64,000 nt of DNA from Parapedobacter koreensis (GCF_900109365.1 NZ_FNZR01000004.1:124001-188000), one strand, 5' to 3'; positions 8,509 through 17,829 are shown, counted from the stretch's first letter. Numbers and translations: made by a program. Notes: generated from the sequence alone by a model not told the origin.

Positions 8509-9691
8509 TTTCGTGTTGTAGCGCATTGAGAATCACTTGGCATGACATTGCTATCTCTTCATCATTGATGGTAAGTGGAGGGGCAATACGCAAGGCTGTT
8601 TCGCAATGAAGAAACCAGTCAATAATGACACCGTGTGCTGCGCAGTAGTTGCTGATACGTGCTACCTGACTGAAGCTGTCCATTTGCAGGCACAACATTA
8701 GTCCTTTGCCCCGGATTTCACGGATGGCAGGATGTTGGAGATGCCGGCGGAATAGCTGGGCTTTGCGTTCGACGTCTTCCACCAACTGTTCATCCAAGAT
8801 GACGTTGAGTGATGCCAATGCTGCGGCGGAGCTCACCGGATGCCCACCAAACGTGGTGATGTGCCCTAAGATTGGGTTGTCTTTGATAACATCCATTATC
8901 GCTTTGTTGGCTACAAAAGCACCGATGGGCATACCACCGCCCATACCCTTGGCCAGCAAGAGAATATCTGGTTCAATGCCATAATGTTCAAAAGCAAAGA
9001 GTTTCCCTGTACGGCCAAAACCGGTTTGTATTTCATCAAAGATAAGTAAGGATCCCGTATCGTCACAGCGCTTGCGGACAGCGCGGATATAACCCACGTC
9101 GGGTACGCGGATACCAGCTTCGCCCTGTATGGCTTCTAAGATGACCGCTGCCGTACCTGTGGTGATGTGGTGGAGATCTTCCGGTACGTTATAACGAATA
9201 AACTTAATTTCCGGCAGGAGGGGTGCATAGGCCTTATGGTATTCAGGATTGCCAATGAGGCTCAGCGCACCCTGTGTGCTGCCGTGATAGGCGTTATGAG
9301 CGGCGATGATTTCACGGCGTCCGGTAAACTTCTTCGCGATTTTCATTGCACCTTCGGTAGCTTCAGCTCCGGAATTGGTAAAATATACCGTATCAAATCG
9401 TTTGGGAAGTACAGCCAGGAGTTTAGTAGCCAGTGCTACCTGGGGAGCTTGTACAAACTCGCCATATACCGTCACATGCAAGTATTTACCCAATTGATCG
9501 GTGATTGCTTTAAGTACCTTTGGGTGCCGGTGCCCGATATTGCTTACCGCAAAACCGGATACCAAATCGACGTATTTTTCACCATTGGGGCCATACAAAT
9601 AAATGCCCTCAGCGCGATCAATCTCAATAAGCCGTGGAGAATGAGAGGTTTGGGCTGTATTCAGTAAAAAAAGTTGCCGATTAGTGAGCAT
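8501..9691 (-). CDS. Class III pyridoxal-phosphate aminotransferase
   Basis: 396 residues. The PLP lysine is in LLAKGMGGGMPIG (Lys248), the cofactor-binding Asp in IFDEIQTGFGRTGK (Asp219), and TNSGAEATEGAMKIAK binds the PLP phosphate. This is the acetylornithine/ornithine/4-aminobutyrate aminotransferase group, which moves the terminal amino group of a basic or omega-amino acid to 2-oxoglutarate. The true substrate cannot be chosen from sequence alone, and no arginine-pathway genes lie nearby. Catalytic residues are intact. Confidence 0.88.
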   Translation of the reverse strand: MLTNRQLFLLNTAQTSHSPRLIEIDRAEGIYLYGPNGEKYVDLVSGFAVSNIGHRHPKVLKAITDQLGKYLHVTVYGEFVQAPQVALATKLLAVLPKRFDTVYFTNSGAEATEGAMKIAKKFTGRREIIAAHNAYHGSTQGALSLIGNPEYHKAYAPLLPEIKFIRYNVPEDLHHITTGTAAVILEAIQGEAGIRVPDVGYIRAVRKRCDDTGSLLIFDEIQTGFGRTGKLFAFEHYGIEPDILLLAKGMGGGMPIGAFVANKAIMDVIKDNPILGHITTFGGHPVSSAAALASLNVILDEQLVEDVERKAQLFRRHLQHPAIREIRGKGLMLCLQMDSFSQVARISNYCAAHGVIIDWFLHCETALRIAPPLTINDEEIAMSCQVILNALQHEIS

Positions 9692-9703
9692 GCATTCCCG
9701 TAT

Positions 9704-10180
9704 TTACTCGTGTTCTTTATCACGGCGCCGGTATTGTAGCTCACGAAGCAGGTAGTTGCGGAATTCTTCTTCAACTTCAAAAAACCGGGAGGCGCGGGCT
9801 TCCCCAACGACGTTGGCAAAACGTTTCCGGTATATTTTCTTTAATTCCAATTCCTTGGCATCAAAGGCAAGGACATCACGGTCGGTGGCTGGATTAAGGG
9901 TATTGCCGGGTAATTTTTGGCTTTGTAAATTTGATCGTCCCTGCAAGCCCCCGCCACGCCGCTCGTGCTTTAGCTTCGATATTTCCTTGTAATATTGATT
10001 ATACACCGGAAAAAATTTTTGGGCCTCTTGCGGGGTGAGGTTGAGTTCCTTGGTGATGAATGCTATTTTCTCCGCTTCGATCCGTTCAAACCGCTGTGCC
10101 CTGCTTTCCTGCGCCAATAGGCAAGTGGCGGAAAGCAGCAACATCATTGCGATAAGATTCAACTGTTTTAATACGGCCAT
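9704..10180 (-). CDS. Periplasmic protein with LTPxEA motif, Spy/sensor-like
   Basis: 158 residues with a signal peptide (ends about LLAQES). The mature part is mostly helical and charged; it starts with IAFITKELNLTPQEAQKFFPVYNQYYKEI, a pattern shared by small periplasmic Bacteroidota proteins that resemble Spy/LTXXQ sensors. It is the third gene of an operon with an ECF sigma factor and a membrane protein, starting 2 bp after the latter stops. It is likely the periplasmic sensing or output component. Function is inferred from context. Confidence 0.7.
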   Translation of the reverse strand: MAVLKQLNLIAMMLLLSATCLLAQESRAQRFERIEAEKIAFITKELNLTPQEAQKFFPVYNQYYKEISKLKHERRGGGLQGRSNLQSQKLPGNTLNPATDRDVLAFDAKELELKKIYRKRFANVVGEARASRFFEVEEEFRNYLLRELQYRRRDKEHE

Positions 10181-10182
10181 TT

Positions 10183-10887
10183 CTACAGCGTATGATTAAG
10201 GTATGCTTCTATATCCTCTTCGCTCAGTCCTTCACCGATATAACCTCCATCGAAATCATCCAAATGTTCCGAAATATAGACCACGTCGCCTGCCGTACCA
10301 TAAAGTTCGAGGTAATTGAGGATGTCCTGATCAGATACCGAAGCCAATGGGCCGGCGATCGGTTGGCTATCATCAGCCAATCTAAAGAGCCCAGCGATAC
10401 TTATCATTAAGGCGACACACGCTGCAGCGGCATAAAACATCCATCGCGGTCGGCTGATTTTCCTTATGGGGATTATTTCCTCCCGAGTGGTGGTCTGACG
10501 GGATATACTGTTTTGCAGGGTACCAAAATAAGACGAAGGAACGGTAAATCCTGTTTCTGACACGTGTTCATTGAGCTTTTGGGTAGCCAGCAACCGTTCC
10601 GTTAAATCGACAAAATAAGCTGGAGGTACTGAAAGGCCGGGATCAGCAACTACGGCCTTCAGTTTTTGCTCGATAAGTTTTGCTACCGTGCTATTTTCCA
10701 ATTGCTCAAAATAACCTTCAGGAACTACAAATGCCGCTTGGGAATCTTCGATATGGCGGCACCTTTGCAATATACGTTGTTGCAGATCTTCGAAATAACC
10801 TTCAGGCAGGATATAGGAATTCACACGCAAGACTTCGGGAAGTGTATCCGATGCGTCTACATGCTTATGAGTGTGTTTATCCTTCAT
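10183..10887 (-). CDS. Single-pass membrane protein with repeated VPxxYFxxL units, probable anti-sigma
   Basis: 234 residues. The N-terminal half carries four copies of a short unit roughly 35-50 residues apart: LPEGYFEDLQQRIL, VPEGYFEQLENSTV, VPPAYFVDLTERLL and VPSSYFGTLQNSI. One membrane helix follows near residues 147-168 (MFYAAAACVALMISIAGLF), and the short C-terminal part ends in GEGLSEEDIEAYLNHTL. It lies between an ECF sigma gene (33 bp away) and a periplasmic protein gene. The repeats probably form the cytoplasmic sigma-binding part; that role is inferred. Confidence 0.7.
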   Translation of the reverse strand: MKDKHTHKHVDASDTLPEVLRVNSYILPEGYFEDLQQRILQRCRHIEDSQAAFVVPEGYFEQLENSTVAKLIEQKLKAVVADPGLSVPPAYFVDLTERLLATQKLNEHVSETGFTVPSSYFGTLQNSISRQTTTREEIIPIRKISRPRWMFYAAAACVALMISIAGLFRLADDSQPIAGPLASVSDQDILNYLELYGTAGDVVYISEHLDDFDGGYIGEGLSEEDIEAYLNHTL

Positions 10888-10920
10888 GGTACTCCTTAGA
10901 TGTTTTTGTTACGTAAAGGT

Positions 10921-11469
10921 TTAATCGTTCGCCTCGAAAAATTGCGCTATTTTCTTTACGGCCAAGTGATAGGAGGCTTTCAATGCACCTACGCTGGTAC
11001 CCAATACGTCTGATATCTCCTCGTATTTTAAATCATCAAAGTATTTCATATTGAATACCATCCGCTGCTTGTCGGGCAGCGTCAGCAAAGCCTGTTGCAA
11101 TTTTAGCTGCGCTTGGTTGCCATTGAAATAAGCTGTTTCTGTGAGCGAATCTGCTAAGTAAGCCGAACTCTCATCATCCAATGAAACGTTTTGCCGTTGT
11201 TTTTTCTTATTCAGAAACGTGATGCATTCATTCGTAGCAATGCGATAAAGCCATGTATAAAGCTGGGCATCTTCCCGAAAATTCTCCAGGTTTTTCCAAA
11301 CTTTGATAAATATGTCCTGTACTAAATCATCTGCGTCATCGTGATCAACAACCAAGCGCCTTACATGCCAATAGATTTTTTGCTGGTATTTTTTTAGCAA
11401 TAATGCAAACGCCTCGTCCCGCGTACGTTTATCTGCAAATTTTTCCAATATCTGGGCGTCTTCCATCAT
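10921..11469 (-). CDS. ECF RNA polymerase sigma factor
   Basis: 182 residues. Region 2 reads YWHVRRLVVDHDDADDLVQDIFIKVWKNL, and region 4 reads LPDKQRMVFNMKYFDDLKYEEISDVLGTSVGALKASYHLAVKKI in order. It heads an operon with a repeat-bearing membrane protein and a periplasmic protein, the usual sigma / anti-sigma / sensor order. Its start lies 25 bp from the stop of the transketolase gene, but the transketolase genes are likely a separate unit. Confidence 0.93.
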   Translation of the reverse strand: MMEDAQILEKFADKRTRDEAFALLLKKYQQKIYWHVRRLVVDHDDADDLVQDIFIKVWKNLENFREDAQLYTWLYRIATNECITFLNKKKQRQNVSLDDESSAYLADSLTETAYFNGNQAQLKLQQALLTLPDKQRMVFNMKYFDDLKYEEISDVLGTSVGALKASYHLAVKKIAQFFEAND

Positions 11470-11494
11470 CTGCTGGCTTATGCCTCACCCTCCG

Positions 11495-12448
11495 TTATTT
11501 GCGTTTGATCACTCGTTGGGCAGCTGCTACAATATTGGCCGCGTTCAATCCATATTTTTCCATCAGCTGCGCTGGGGTACCGCTTTCGCCGAAGCTATCG
11601 TCTACTGCTACATATTCCTGTGGAGCTGGGCGGTTTTTTACCAACACTTGCGCAATGCTGTCGCCCAGGCCACCGAGCCGATTATGTTCCTCCGCCGTGA
11701 CCACACAACCTGTTTTGGCCACTGATTTTAAAACCGCTTCCTCATCCAATGGTTTTATCGTATGGATGTTGATGATTTCGGCATCGATACCCAGTTCGGC
11801 CAACTGTTCACCCGCTTGAATAGCTTCCCATACCAGGTGGCCTGTGGCAAAGATGCTGACATCGCTGCCTTCATTAACCATCCATGCTTTGCCAATTTCG
11901 AATTTTTGGTCGGCATCGGTAAAAATAGGGACTACCGGACGGCCAAAACGCAGGTATACCGGCCCCTTGTGATCGGCAATTGCAATGGTCGCCGCCTTGG
12001 TCTGGTTATAATCGCAGGGATTGATGACGGTCATTCCCGGCAACATTTTCATCAAGCCAATATCTTCCAGGATTTGATGTGTCGCACCGTCTTCTCCCAA
12101 GGTAAGGCCAGCGTGGGATGCACATATCTTTACATTTTTCCCGGAATAAGCGATTGACTGCCGGATTTGATCATAAACACGCCCAGTAGAAAAGTTGGCA
12201 AATGTGCCTGTATAAGGAATTTTTCCACCTATGGTAAGCCCTGCCGCGATGCCCATCATGTTGGCCTCGGCGATGCCCACTTGGAAAAAACGCTCAGGAA
12301 ATTCCTTAATAAAATCATTCATTTTCAGCGAACCGACCAAGTCGGCACAAAGCGCCACGATATTATCGTTTTTACGGCCCACTTCCAACAGTCCGGCTCC
12401 GAACCCCGAGCGGGTGTCTTTTTTATCTGTATAGGTGTATTTTTTCAT
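11495..12448 (-). CDS. Transketolase, C-terminal (pyrimidine-binding) subunit
   Basis: 317 residues covering the pyrimidine-binding and C-terminal domains of transketolase (RSGFGAGLLEVGRKND..., GIAEANMMGIAAGL, PVYLRFGRP). It needs the thiamine-pyrophosphate-binding half encoded just upstream to work. Together they move two-carbon units between sugar phosphates in the pentose phosphate pathway. Two-gene transketolases are frequent in Bacteroidota, Firmicutes and archaea, so the split is natural rather than a frameshift: the halves are separated by 93 bp and each has its own start. Confidence 0.92.
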   Translation of the reverse strand: MKKYTYTDKKDTRSGFGAGLLEVGRKNDNIVALCADLVGSLKMNDFIKEFPERFFQVGIAEANMMGIAAGLTIGGKIPYTGTFANFSTGRVYDQIRQSIAYSGKNVKICASHAGLTLGEDGATHQILEDIGLMKMLPGMTVINPCDYNQTKAATIAIADHKGPVYLRFGRPVVPIFTDADQKFEIGKAWMVNEGSDVSIFATGHLVWEAIQAGEQLAELGIDAEIINIHTIKPLDEEAVLKSVAKTGCVVTAEEHNRLGGLGDSIAQVLVKNRPAPQEYVAVDDSFGESGTPAQLMEKYGLNAANIVAAAQRVIKRK

Positions 12449-12541
12449 TGTTTGTTAAGCTATTAGACATCAGACACTAAACATTAGACGTCAGATTTCA
12501 GTCTCGTGTCGGTTGTCTCGTGGTCTATTGTCTATAAACGA
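12449..12541. repeat. Short imperfect repeats between the two transketolase genes
   Basis: The 93-bp gap holds degenerate copies of a 10-12 base unit (AGACATCAGAC, AAACATTAGACGTCAGA, GGTCTATTGTCTAT). Such runs are common in intergenic spaces of this group. No function is evident; it would be transcribed as part of the two-gene unit. Confidence 0.45.
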
Positions 12542-13387
12542 TTAATAATCCCCGAGTGTTTCCTCCAATTGGGAAAGTGCAGTGGCCAATTGCTCATCAT
12601 TAGGTGCTACACCATGCCACTTGTGCGATCCCATCATGAAATCCACGCCATTGCCCATCTCTGTTTTCATCAGGATCAGTACCGGCTTGCCTTTCCCTGT
12701 GCGCGATTTCGCTTCAGCCAATCCGGCTAATACCTCTTGCATCACATTGCCATTCATTTCGATCACATCCCAGCCAAACGCTTCCCACTTGGCTTTGAGG
12801 TTGCCGAGCGACAACACTTCCTCAGTAGCGCCGTCGATTTGCTGGCCATTGTAATCGATGGTGGCTATCAGGTTGTCCACTTTATTGTATGGAGCATACA
12901 TGGCAGCCTCCCAAATCTGGCCTTCTTGTTGTTCGCCATCACCCATCAGCACGTATACAAGGTGATTGTCTTGGTTAAGCTTTTTTGCGCGGGCTGCACC
13001 AATAGCTACCGATAGCCCCTGGCCCAATGATCCGGAAGCTATACGTATACCGGGTAACCCTTCATGGGTAGTTGGGTGCCCTTGGAGACGTGAGTTAATC
13101 TTGCGGAACGTGGCTAATTCGCTAACATCGAAATAGCCTGCACGAGCCAGCGTGCTGTAAAATACCGGAGAGATATGCCCATTGGAGAGAAAGAAAATAT
13201 CTTCTCCGAGGCCATCTATGTCGAATCCGGTTTTTCGCTCCATGGCGTTAAAATACAAGGCTACAAAAAAATCGGTACAACCTAATGATCCGCCGGGGTG
13301 ACCGGATTGGCACGCATGAACCATCCGCACGATGTCTCGCCTGACCTGGGATGCAATGCGCTCTAATTTGTTGATGTCTTCACTCAT
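12542..13387 (-). CDS. Transketolase, N-terminal (TPP-binding) subunit
   Basis: 281 residues from the ATG at 13387 (MSEDINKLERIASQVRRDIV); the open frame runs further upstream, but that part is not protein-like. Thiamine pyrophosphate motifs are clear: HACQSGHPGGSLGCTDFFVALYF, GSLGQGLSVAIGAA and the GDG...N motif MGDGEQQEGQIWEAAMYAP...IDYNGQQIDG. It is the first gene of the split transketolase and precedes the C-terminal subunit gene. Confidence 0.93.
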   Translation of the reverse strand: MSEDINKLERIASQVRRDIVRMVHACQSGHPGGSLGCTDFFVALYFNAMERKTGFDIDGLGEDIFFLSNGHISPVFYSTLARAGYFDVSELATFRKINSRLQGHPTTHEGLPGIRIASGSLGQGLSVAIGAARAKKLNQDNHLVYVLMGDGEQQEGQIWEAAMYAPYNKVDNLIATIDYNGQQIDGATEEVLSLGNLKAKWEAFGWDVIEMNGNVMQEVLAGLAEAKSRTGKGKPVLILMKTEMGNGVDFMMGSHKWHGVAPNDEQLATALSQLEETLGDY

Positions 13388-13472
13388 TACAATGTTGGTT
13401 ACTATTGATTTGGTGCTAAAGTTAAGGATTTTACTGATGATAATTGAACGTTGGTCTGGAAAGTTGCGCTGA

Positions 13473-14156
13473 TCAAAGCAGCGGCAGCAATACCTTCCAT
13501 ACATTTTCAGCTAGTATACGGTGGCCTTCTTCGGTGGGATGGATCCCGTCCCGTTGATTTAACTCGCTTTCACCGGCTACTCCTTCCAATAAGAAAGGGA
13601 CATAAGCCATATCATTTTCTTTGGCTAAAGCCGGGAAAATAGCCATGAATGCACTGCCGTAGTTGCCGCCCATATTTGGTGGCACCATCATTCCCGTAAG
13701 TACCAGTTTACAGTCGGGGTATTTAGCGGTGACTTTGTCGATGATACGCTGTAGATTTTTGTGAGTTTCTTCGGTAGGTATTCCCCGTAGGCCATCATTT
13801 GCACCCAATTCCAGTACAAATAGGTCTATCTTTTCATTGAGTAGCCAATCGATGCGCTCGTTGCCAGCGGCCGTTGTTTCGCCACTTAGCCCGGCGTTGA
13901 TAACACGGTAGGGAAGGGCTAACGAATCGATGCGCTGTTGGATAAGGCCCGGAAAGGCGAGCTCTTGACCTTCCAATCCATAACCTGCCGTGAGGCTATT
14001 CCCAAAGAATAGAATGGTTTTCGTCTCCGCTAAGGCAGACGCTGTATCCTGTTGTTGGTTTTCCGAATCGCCCCCTTCCGCGCCGCCCGGTGAATTGCTG
14101 CAAGCAACGGCAAAGAATAATCCGAGTATGGGGATAAAAAAACGGTTGAAAAACAT
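13473..14156 (-). CDS. tesA: SGNH-hydrolase lipoprotein, TesA/arylesterase-like
   Basis: 227 residues. Signal peptide with a lipobox (FFAVACSNS, Cys19), so probably an outer- or inner-membrane lipoprotein facing the periplasm. The four SGNH blocks are present: Ser in FFGNSLTAGYGLEG, Gly in GLSGETTA, Asn in ELGANDGLRG, and Asp-His in RDGIHPTEEGH. It would hydrolyse short-chain acyl esters or thioesters (TesA / lysophospholipase L1 type). It lies 8 bp from the NifU-like gene. Confidence 0.9.
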   Translation of the reverse strand: MFFNRFFIPILGLFFAVACSNSPGGAEGGDSENQQQDTASALAETKTILFFGNSLTAGYGLEGQELAFPGLIQQRIDSLALPYRVINAGLSGETTAAGNERIDWLLNEKIDLFVLELGANDGLRGIPTEETHKNLQRIIDKVTAKYPDCKLVLTGMMVPPNMGGNYGSAFMAIFPALAKENDMAYVPFLLEGVAGESELNQRDGIHPTEEGHRILAENVWKVLLPLL

Positions 14157-14164
14157 AGCTGAGC

Positions 14165-14719
14165 TTACATTGCTTCGGCTACCACTTCCTGTACTTCAGG
14201 TACCATCCGCTTAAGCAAGCCTTCGATGCCCGCTTTGAGTGTGATGGTAGAAGATGGGCAGCCACTGCATGATCCACGCAATTCAACGAATACCGTCCCT
14301 TCTTCAAATGATCGGTAGTTGATGGCCCCGCCGTCTTGTTCAACTGCCGGGCGAACGTAATCATGTAAGATTTGTTGTATTTTGATTTCAGTCTCCGAAC
14401 CTTCAAAGGTTACGTCTTCGTCTTTTGCAATTTCCTGTATCTTGAGTTCGGATTCTACGGCACCTTTTACAAAGTCCTTCAGAATCGCTTCAATGTCTTC
14501 CCATTCCGCATCTTCGCTTTTGGTAATGGTCACAAAATTACTGGCGAAGAACACCCCGTTTACGAAGTTGAACTTGAAGAGTTCACGGGCAAATGGCGAA
14601 GCTTGTGCCTTTTCCCTGTCGGGGAAATCCAAGCTTCCATTAACGAGCAACTTATTGACCAGAAATTTCATGGTCGCGGGGTTGGGTGTATATTCGGTAT
14701 AGACGTTTATCGTTGCCAT
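14165..14719 (-). CDS. NifU-like iron-sulfur scaffold (Nfu family)
   Basis: 184 residues: an N-terminal Nfu_N domain (residues 1-90, TEYTPNPATMKFL) and a C-terminal NifU domain (110-184) with the cluster-binding pair in GSCSGCPSSTITLK (Cys151 and Cys154). Nfu proteins carry and deliver 4Fe-4S clusters to target enzymes. Both domains are complete. Confidence 0.93.
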   Translation of the reverse strand: MATINVYTEYTPNPATMKFLVNKLLVNGSLDFPDREKAQASPFARELFKFNFVNGVFFASNFVTITKSEDAEWEDIEAILKDFVKGAVESELKIQEIAKDEDVTFEGSETEIKIQQILHDYVRPAVEQDGGAINYRSFEEGTVFVELRGSCSGCPSSTITLKAGIEGLLKRMVPEVQEVVAEAM

Positions 14720-14783
14720 TTCTTTGTCATTTTCTGCAAAGGTATTAATATTCCCCTAAAATTAGGGTCAATGTATCGTCAGA

Positions 14784-16127
14784 TTACACGCCCGTGTAAT
14801 TCCAAGGCGTGATGGCTTTCAATTCTGCTTTCACCGTAGCGCTGACATTAAGGGTATCTACAAAAGCTGCAATGGTGGCTTGCGTGATGGCTTCATTGGT
14901 ACGGGTCAATTCTTTGAGCGCTTCGTAAGGTTTTGGATAGCCTTCGCGCCGCAAGATGGTTTGGATGGCTTCTGCCACCACGGCCCAATTTTGTTCCAAA
15001 TCAGCTTTTAGGGCAGCCTCATTCAAGATGAGTTTGTTTAGTCCTTTTAGCGTAGATTTAGCAGCAATGAGCGTATGTGCCAGGGGCATTCCAATATTGC
15101 GGAGTACGGTAGAATCTGTCAGATCACGTTGGAGACGCGATATTGGCAGTTTCGCCGCCAAGTGTTCGAAGAGTGCATTGGCTATGCCCAGGTTGCCTTC
15201 GGCATTTTCAAAGTCTATGGGATTAACTTTATGGGGCATGGCAGACGACCCAATCTGGCCCTTGGTGATTTTCTGCTTAAAGTAATCCATGGAAATATAT
15301 GTCCAGACGTCCCGGCATAAGTCAATCAAAATGTTGTTGATGCGTTTCAACGCATCGCATTGTGCGGCAAACTGATCATAGTGCTCAATTTGTGTCGTGG
15401 TTTGCGAACGATGTAGCCCCAAGGTTTCATTCACGAACCTATTGCCAAAGGCGACCCAATCCATTTGGGGGTAAGCCACTTTATGCGCATTGAAATTGCC
15501 CGTGGCCCCGCCGAATTTTGCCGCGTAGGGTATGGATTCGAGGAGTTGCAACTGATTGGACAATCGTTCGACAAATACGTGAATTTCCTTGCCCAAGCGG
15601 GTAGGGGAAGCCGGCTGTCCATGTGTGCGGGCAAGCATCGGTATGGCGGCCCATTCCGTGGCCAGTTGTTGCAGCGTACTGATGAGGGTATTGAGCTGGG
15701 GAATGTAAACATTCGTCAACGCCTCCTTCCATGAATAGGGAATGGCGGTATTGTTAATGTCTTGTGAGGTGAGGCCGAAGTGGATAAATTCCAGCGAGTC
15801 TACCAATCCCAATGTCTCAAACTGATCTTTTAAGAAATATTCAACCGCCTTTACATCGTGGTTAGTTTCTTTTTCCTTGTCTTTAATCCATTGGGCATTC
15901 TCCAAGGAGAAGTGCCTATAAATATCCCTTAGCTTATCATTAAGGGTGCCATCGAAGTGTTGCAACTGCGGTATGCCAAATCCGCATAAACTAATAAAGT
16001 ATTCAACCTCCACAAATACACGGTATTTAATAAGGGCATATTCGGAGAAAAAAGCTGACAACTCATGAGTCACGTGATGATAACGGCCATCTACAGGGGA
16101 CACAGCCGTAAGTGGTGATAACGCCAT
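14784..16127 (-). CDS. purB: Adenylosuccinate lyase
   Basis: 447 residues, full length for PurB of the E. coli type. The lyase signature SSAMPHKVNPIDFENAEGN is present (mobile catalytic-serine loop), with the HTSQDIN-type contact in FGLTSQDINN and the histidine in ARTHGQPASPTRLGKE. It catalyses two steps: SAICAR to AICAR in purine synthesis and adenylosuccinate to AMP. Confidence 0.97.
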   Translation of the reverse strand: MALSPLTAVSPVDGRYHHVTHELSAFFSEYALIKYRVFVEVEYFISLCGFGIPQLQHFDGTLNDKLRDIYRHFSLENAQWIKDKEKETNHDVKAVEYFLKDQFETLGLVDSLEFIHFGLTSQDINNTAIPYSWKEALTNVYIPQLNTLISTLQQLATEWAAIPMLARTHGQPASPTRLGKEIHVFVERLSNQLQLLESIPYAAKFGGATGNFNAHKVAYPQMDWVAFGNRFVNETLGLHRSQTTTQIEHYDQFAAQCDALKRINNILIDLCRDVWTYISMDYFKQKITKGQIGSSAMPHKVNPIDFENAEGNLGIANALFEHLAAKLPISRLQRDLTDSTVLRNIGMPLAHTLIAAKSTLKGLNKLILNEAALKADLEQNWAVVAEAIQTILRREGYPKPYEALKELTRTNEAITQATIAAFVDTLNVSATVKAELKAITPWNYTGV

Positions 16128-16161
16128 ATTAAAATCTAGTTTCCCGCAAAAGTAGGGATTT

Positions 16162-16353
16162 TTAGGGAAAAGAAGGGCTTGCTAGCGAATCAGACGTGGC
16201 GGTGGTATCTCCCCAAGTTGCTGAATCGTTTGCCGCCGAATCAATGAACAGGGAGTCTGCCCCATCCGTGTCATTCTCGTTTTCTCTCGGATTTCCGCAT
16301 GAAGCTATACCTATCAGTAAGCCACATGCCAATAATAATCTAAACATTTTCAT
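16162..16353 (-). CDS. Small lipoprotein
   Basis: 63 residues. Signal peptide with lipobox GIASCGNP (Cys19), followed by a short acidic, disordered tail rich in Asp, Ser and Ala. No domain. It lies between purB and an SDR gene. Function unknown; small Asp/Ser-rich lipoproteins like this are common in the phylum. Confidence 0.65.
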   Translation of the reverse strand: MKMFRLLLACGLLIGIASCGNPRENENDTDGADSLFIDSAANDSATWGDTTATSDSLASPSFP

Positions 16354-16377
16354 GCGTATGGTTTTAACGTAAAAAAA

Positions 16378-17292
16378 TCAGATGGTAATGCGCCCGCCGG
16401 TGACCGGAAGTGTAGCACCAGAGATATAGTTGGCTTCATCGGAAGCTAAGAATACATATGCAGGAGCCACCTCTACGGGTTGGCCGGGGCGCTCAAACGG
16501 TGTGTTTTCACCAAAATGCTCATGATCCGGGATAGTAGAGGGGATAAGCGGCGTCCATATTGGCCCCGGAGCTACCGCATTTACGCGGATTCCTTTGCCC
16601 TGTTCCAGCAAGATTTGGCTCAGATTGGCCGTGAAATTCTGGATAGCCGCCTTGGTAGCCGCATAAGGAAGCAAGGTGGGATTGGGTTCATATGCATTGA
16701 CCGATGTGGTGTTGATGATACTTGAACCAGGGGGCATATGCGGTTCGGCTGCCTTGCAGAGGTAAAACATGCTGTGTATATTGACCGCAAACGTTTTTTC
16801 CCATTCCCATGCGGGAATATCCTGCAAAGTCTCCCTGGACATTTGATAGGCAGCATTGTTGACCAAGATATCGATTTTGCCAAATTCCTTTATTGCGGTT
16901 TCCACGATTTTCCAGCAGTGTTGCTCAGCGCTGATGTCCCCTTTTACTTGGACGGCTTTCCTGCCGGCTTCTTCGATATACTTGATCGTATCCTCGGCAT
17001 CCCGTTCTTCGACGTCATCCAAATAACTGATTAATACATCTGCGCCTTCCCTTGCAAAAGCAATGGCTACCGCCTTTCCTATGCCCGAGTCGCCGCCCGT
17101 GATGATCGCCGCTTTGCCTACCAACCTGCCTTTTCCACGATACGATTGTTCGCCGTGGTCGGCCTGTGGATCCATGGCACTTTCTGTACCGGGCACTTCC
17201 TGTGGCTTTTTTGGGAAGGGCGGCTTCGGATACTTGTTGGCTGGGTCTTCATGCGATTGCGATTCCTGATCAACATGTTTGCGCGATGTCAT
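16378..17292 (-). CDS. SDR family oxidoreductase, YghA-like
   Basis: 304 residues. A ~50-residue polar, proline-rich leader precedes the Rossmann fold, as in YghA/general-stress SDRs. The NAD(P) motif is ITGGDSGIGKAVAIAFAREG (about residues 64-83), NNAAYQ follows the fourth strand, and the catalytic Tyr-Lys is in LPYAATKAA. The family reduces aldehydes or ketones of uncertain identity under stress. It starts the stress-gene stretch that continues to the right. Confidence 0.88.
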   Translation of the reverse strand: MTSRKHVDQESQSHEDPANKYPKPPFPKKPQEVPGTESAMDPQADHGEQSYRGKGRLVGKAAIITGGDSGIGKAVAIAFAREGADVLISYLDDVEERDAEDTIKYIEEAGRKAVQVKGDISAEQHCWKIVETAIKEFGKIDILVNNAAYQMSRETLQDIPAWEWEKTFAVNIHSMFYLCKAAEPHMPPGSSIINTTSVNAYEPNPTLLPYAATKAAIQNFTANLSQILLEQGKGIRVNAVAPGPIWTPLIPSTIPDHEHFGENTPFERPGQPVEVAPAYVFLASDEANYISGATLPVTGGRITI

Positions 17293-17436
17293 AAGTGCTC
17301 GTATTATGTTATTGCTAATTTACTATACTCTGCCTAACAATCCGGTTCGTCGTTGGTTTGGTTTTTATAAACATTCCGGGGATGTGATTGTAAGTATATT
17401 AATAGCAATCAAGTAAGCAAACAAATCCACTACATT

Positions 17437-17658
17437 ATGGCCATAAAGAAAGAAAGTGCGCAAGTCTCGGCTGATAGTAAGCGACTGCGTGATAAAAAAG
17501 GGGACGACTTGATCCGTGCAAGGCACGATTTGAAGGAAAAAAAACAACAGAAAAACTATGAAGCCGGTATTGACCCGCAAGATGAACAGTTTAATACCAT
17601 GCCGGATGTTAATACCATGCCGGATGGTACAGGCGAAAGCCGTGGCGATAAAAAATAG
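17437..17658 (+). CDS. Small hydrophilic protein
   Basis: 73 residues, very rich in Lys, Asp, Glu and Gln, with a direct repeat NTMPD-x-NTMPDGTGESR in the last 20 residues. No membrane segment or cysteine. The sequence is low-complexity and probably disordered, which fits a stress-induced hydrophilin-type protein, but that is only a resemblance. It lies divergently from the SDR gene. Confidence 0.55.
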   Translation: MAIKKESAQVSADSKRLRDKKGDDLIRARHDLKEKKQQKNYEAGIDPQDEQFNTMPDVNTMPDGTGESRGDKK

Positions 17659-17829
17659 TGAAACATACCCCGGTAGGCAAACATTTCAGCTGTTTATTTG
17701 TACACCTTCTTATATTGACTTAACTTTAGTTATTCAACGCACGGCTTCATTAATCAAGTAGTTTAATCTGCAGCTATCAGAATCACAGGGCATTTTTAAC
17801 TACTTGTAACGTTAACAAGTATAGATTTA

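Noticed and set aside
11495-13387. Frameshifted single transketolase gene
   Set aside because: The two halves have separate starts and a 93-bp gap, and two-gene transketolases are normal in this phylum.
12542-13504. A longer transketolase N-terminal subunit starting at 13504
   Set aside because: The first 39 residues are unlike any transketolase and overlap the esterase gene; the ATG at 13387 gives the usual N terminus.
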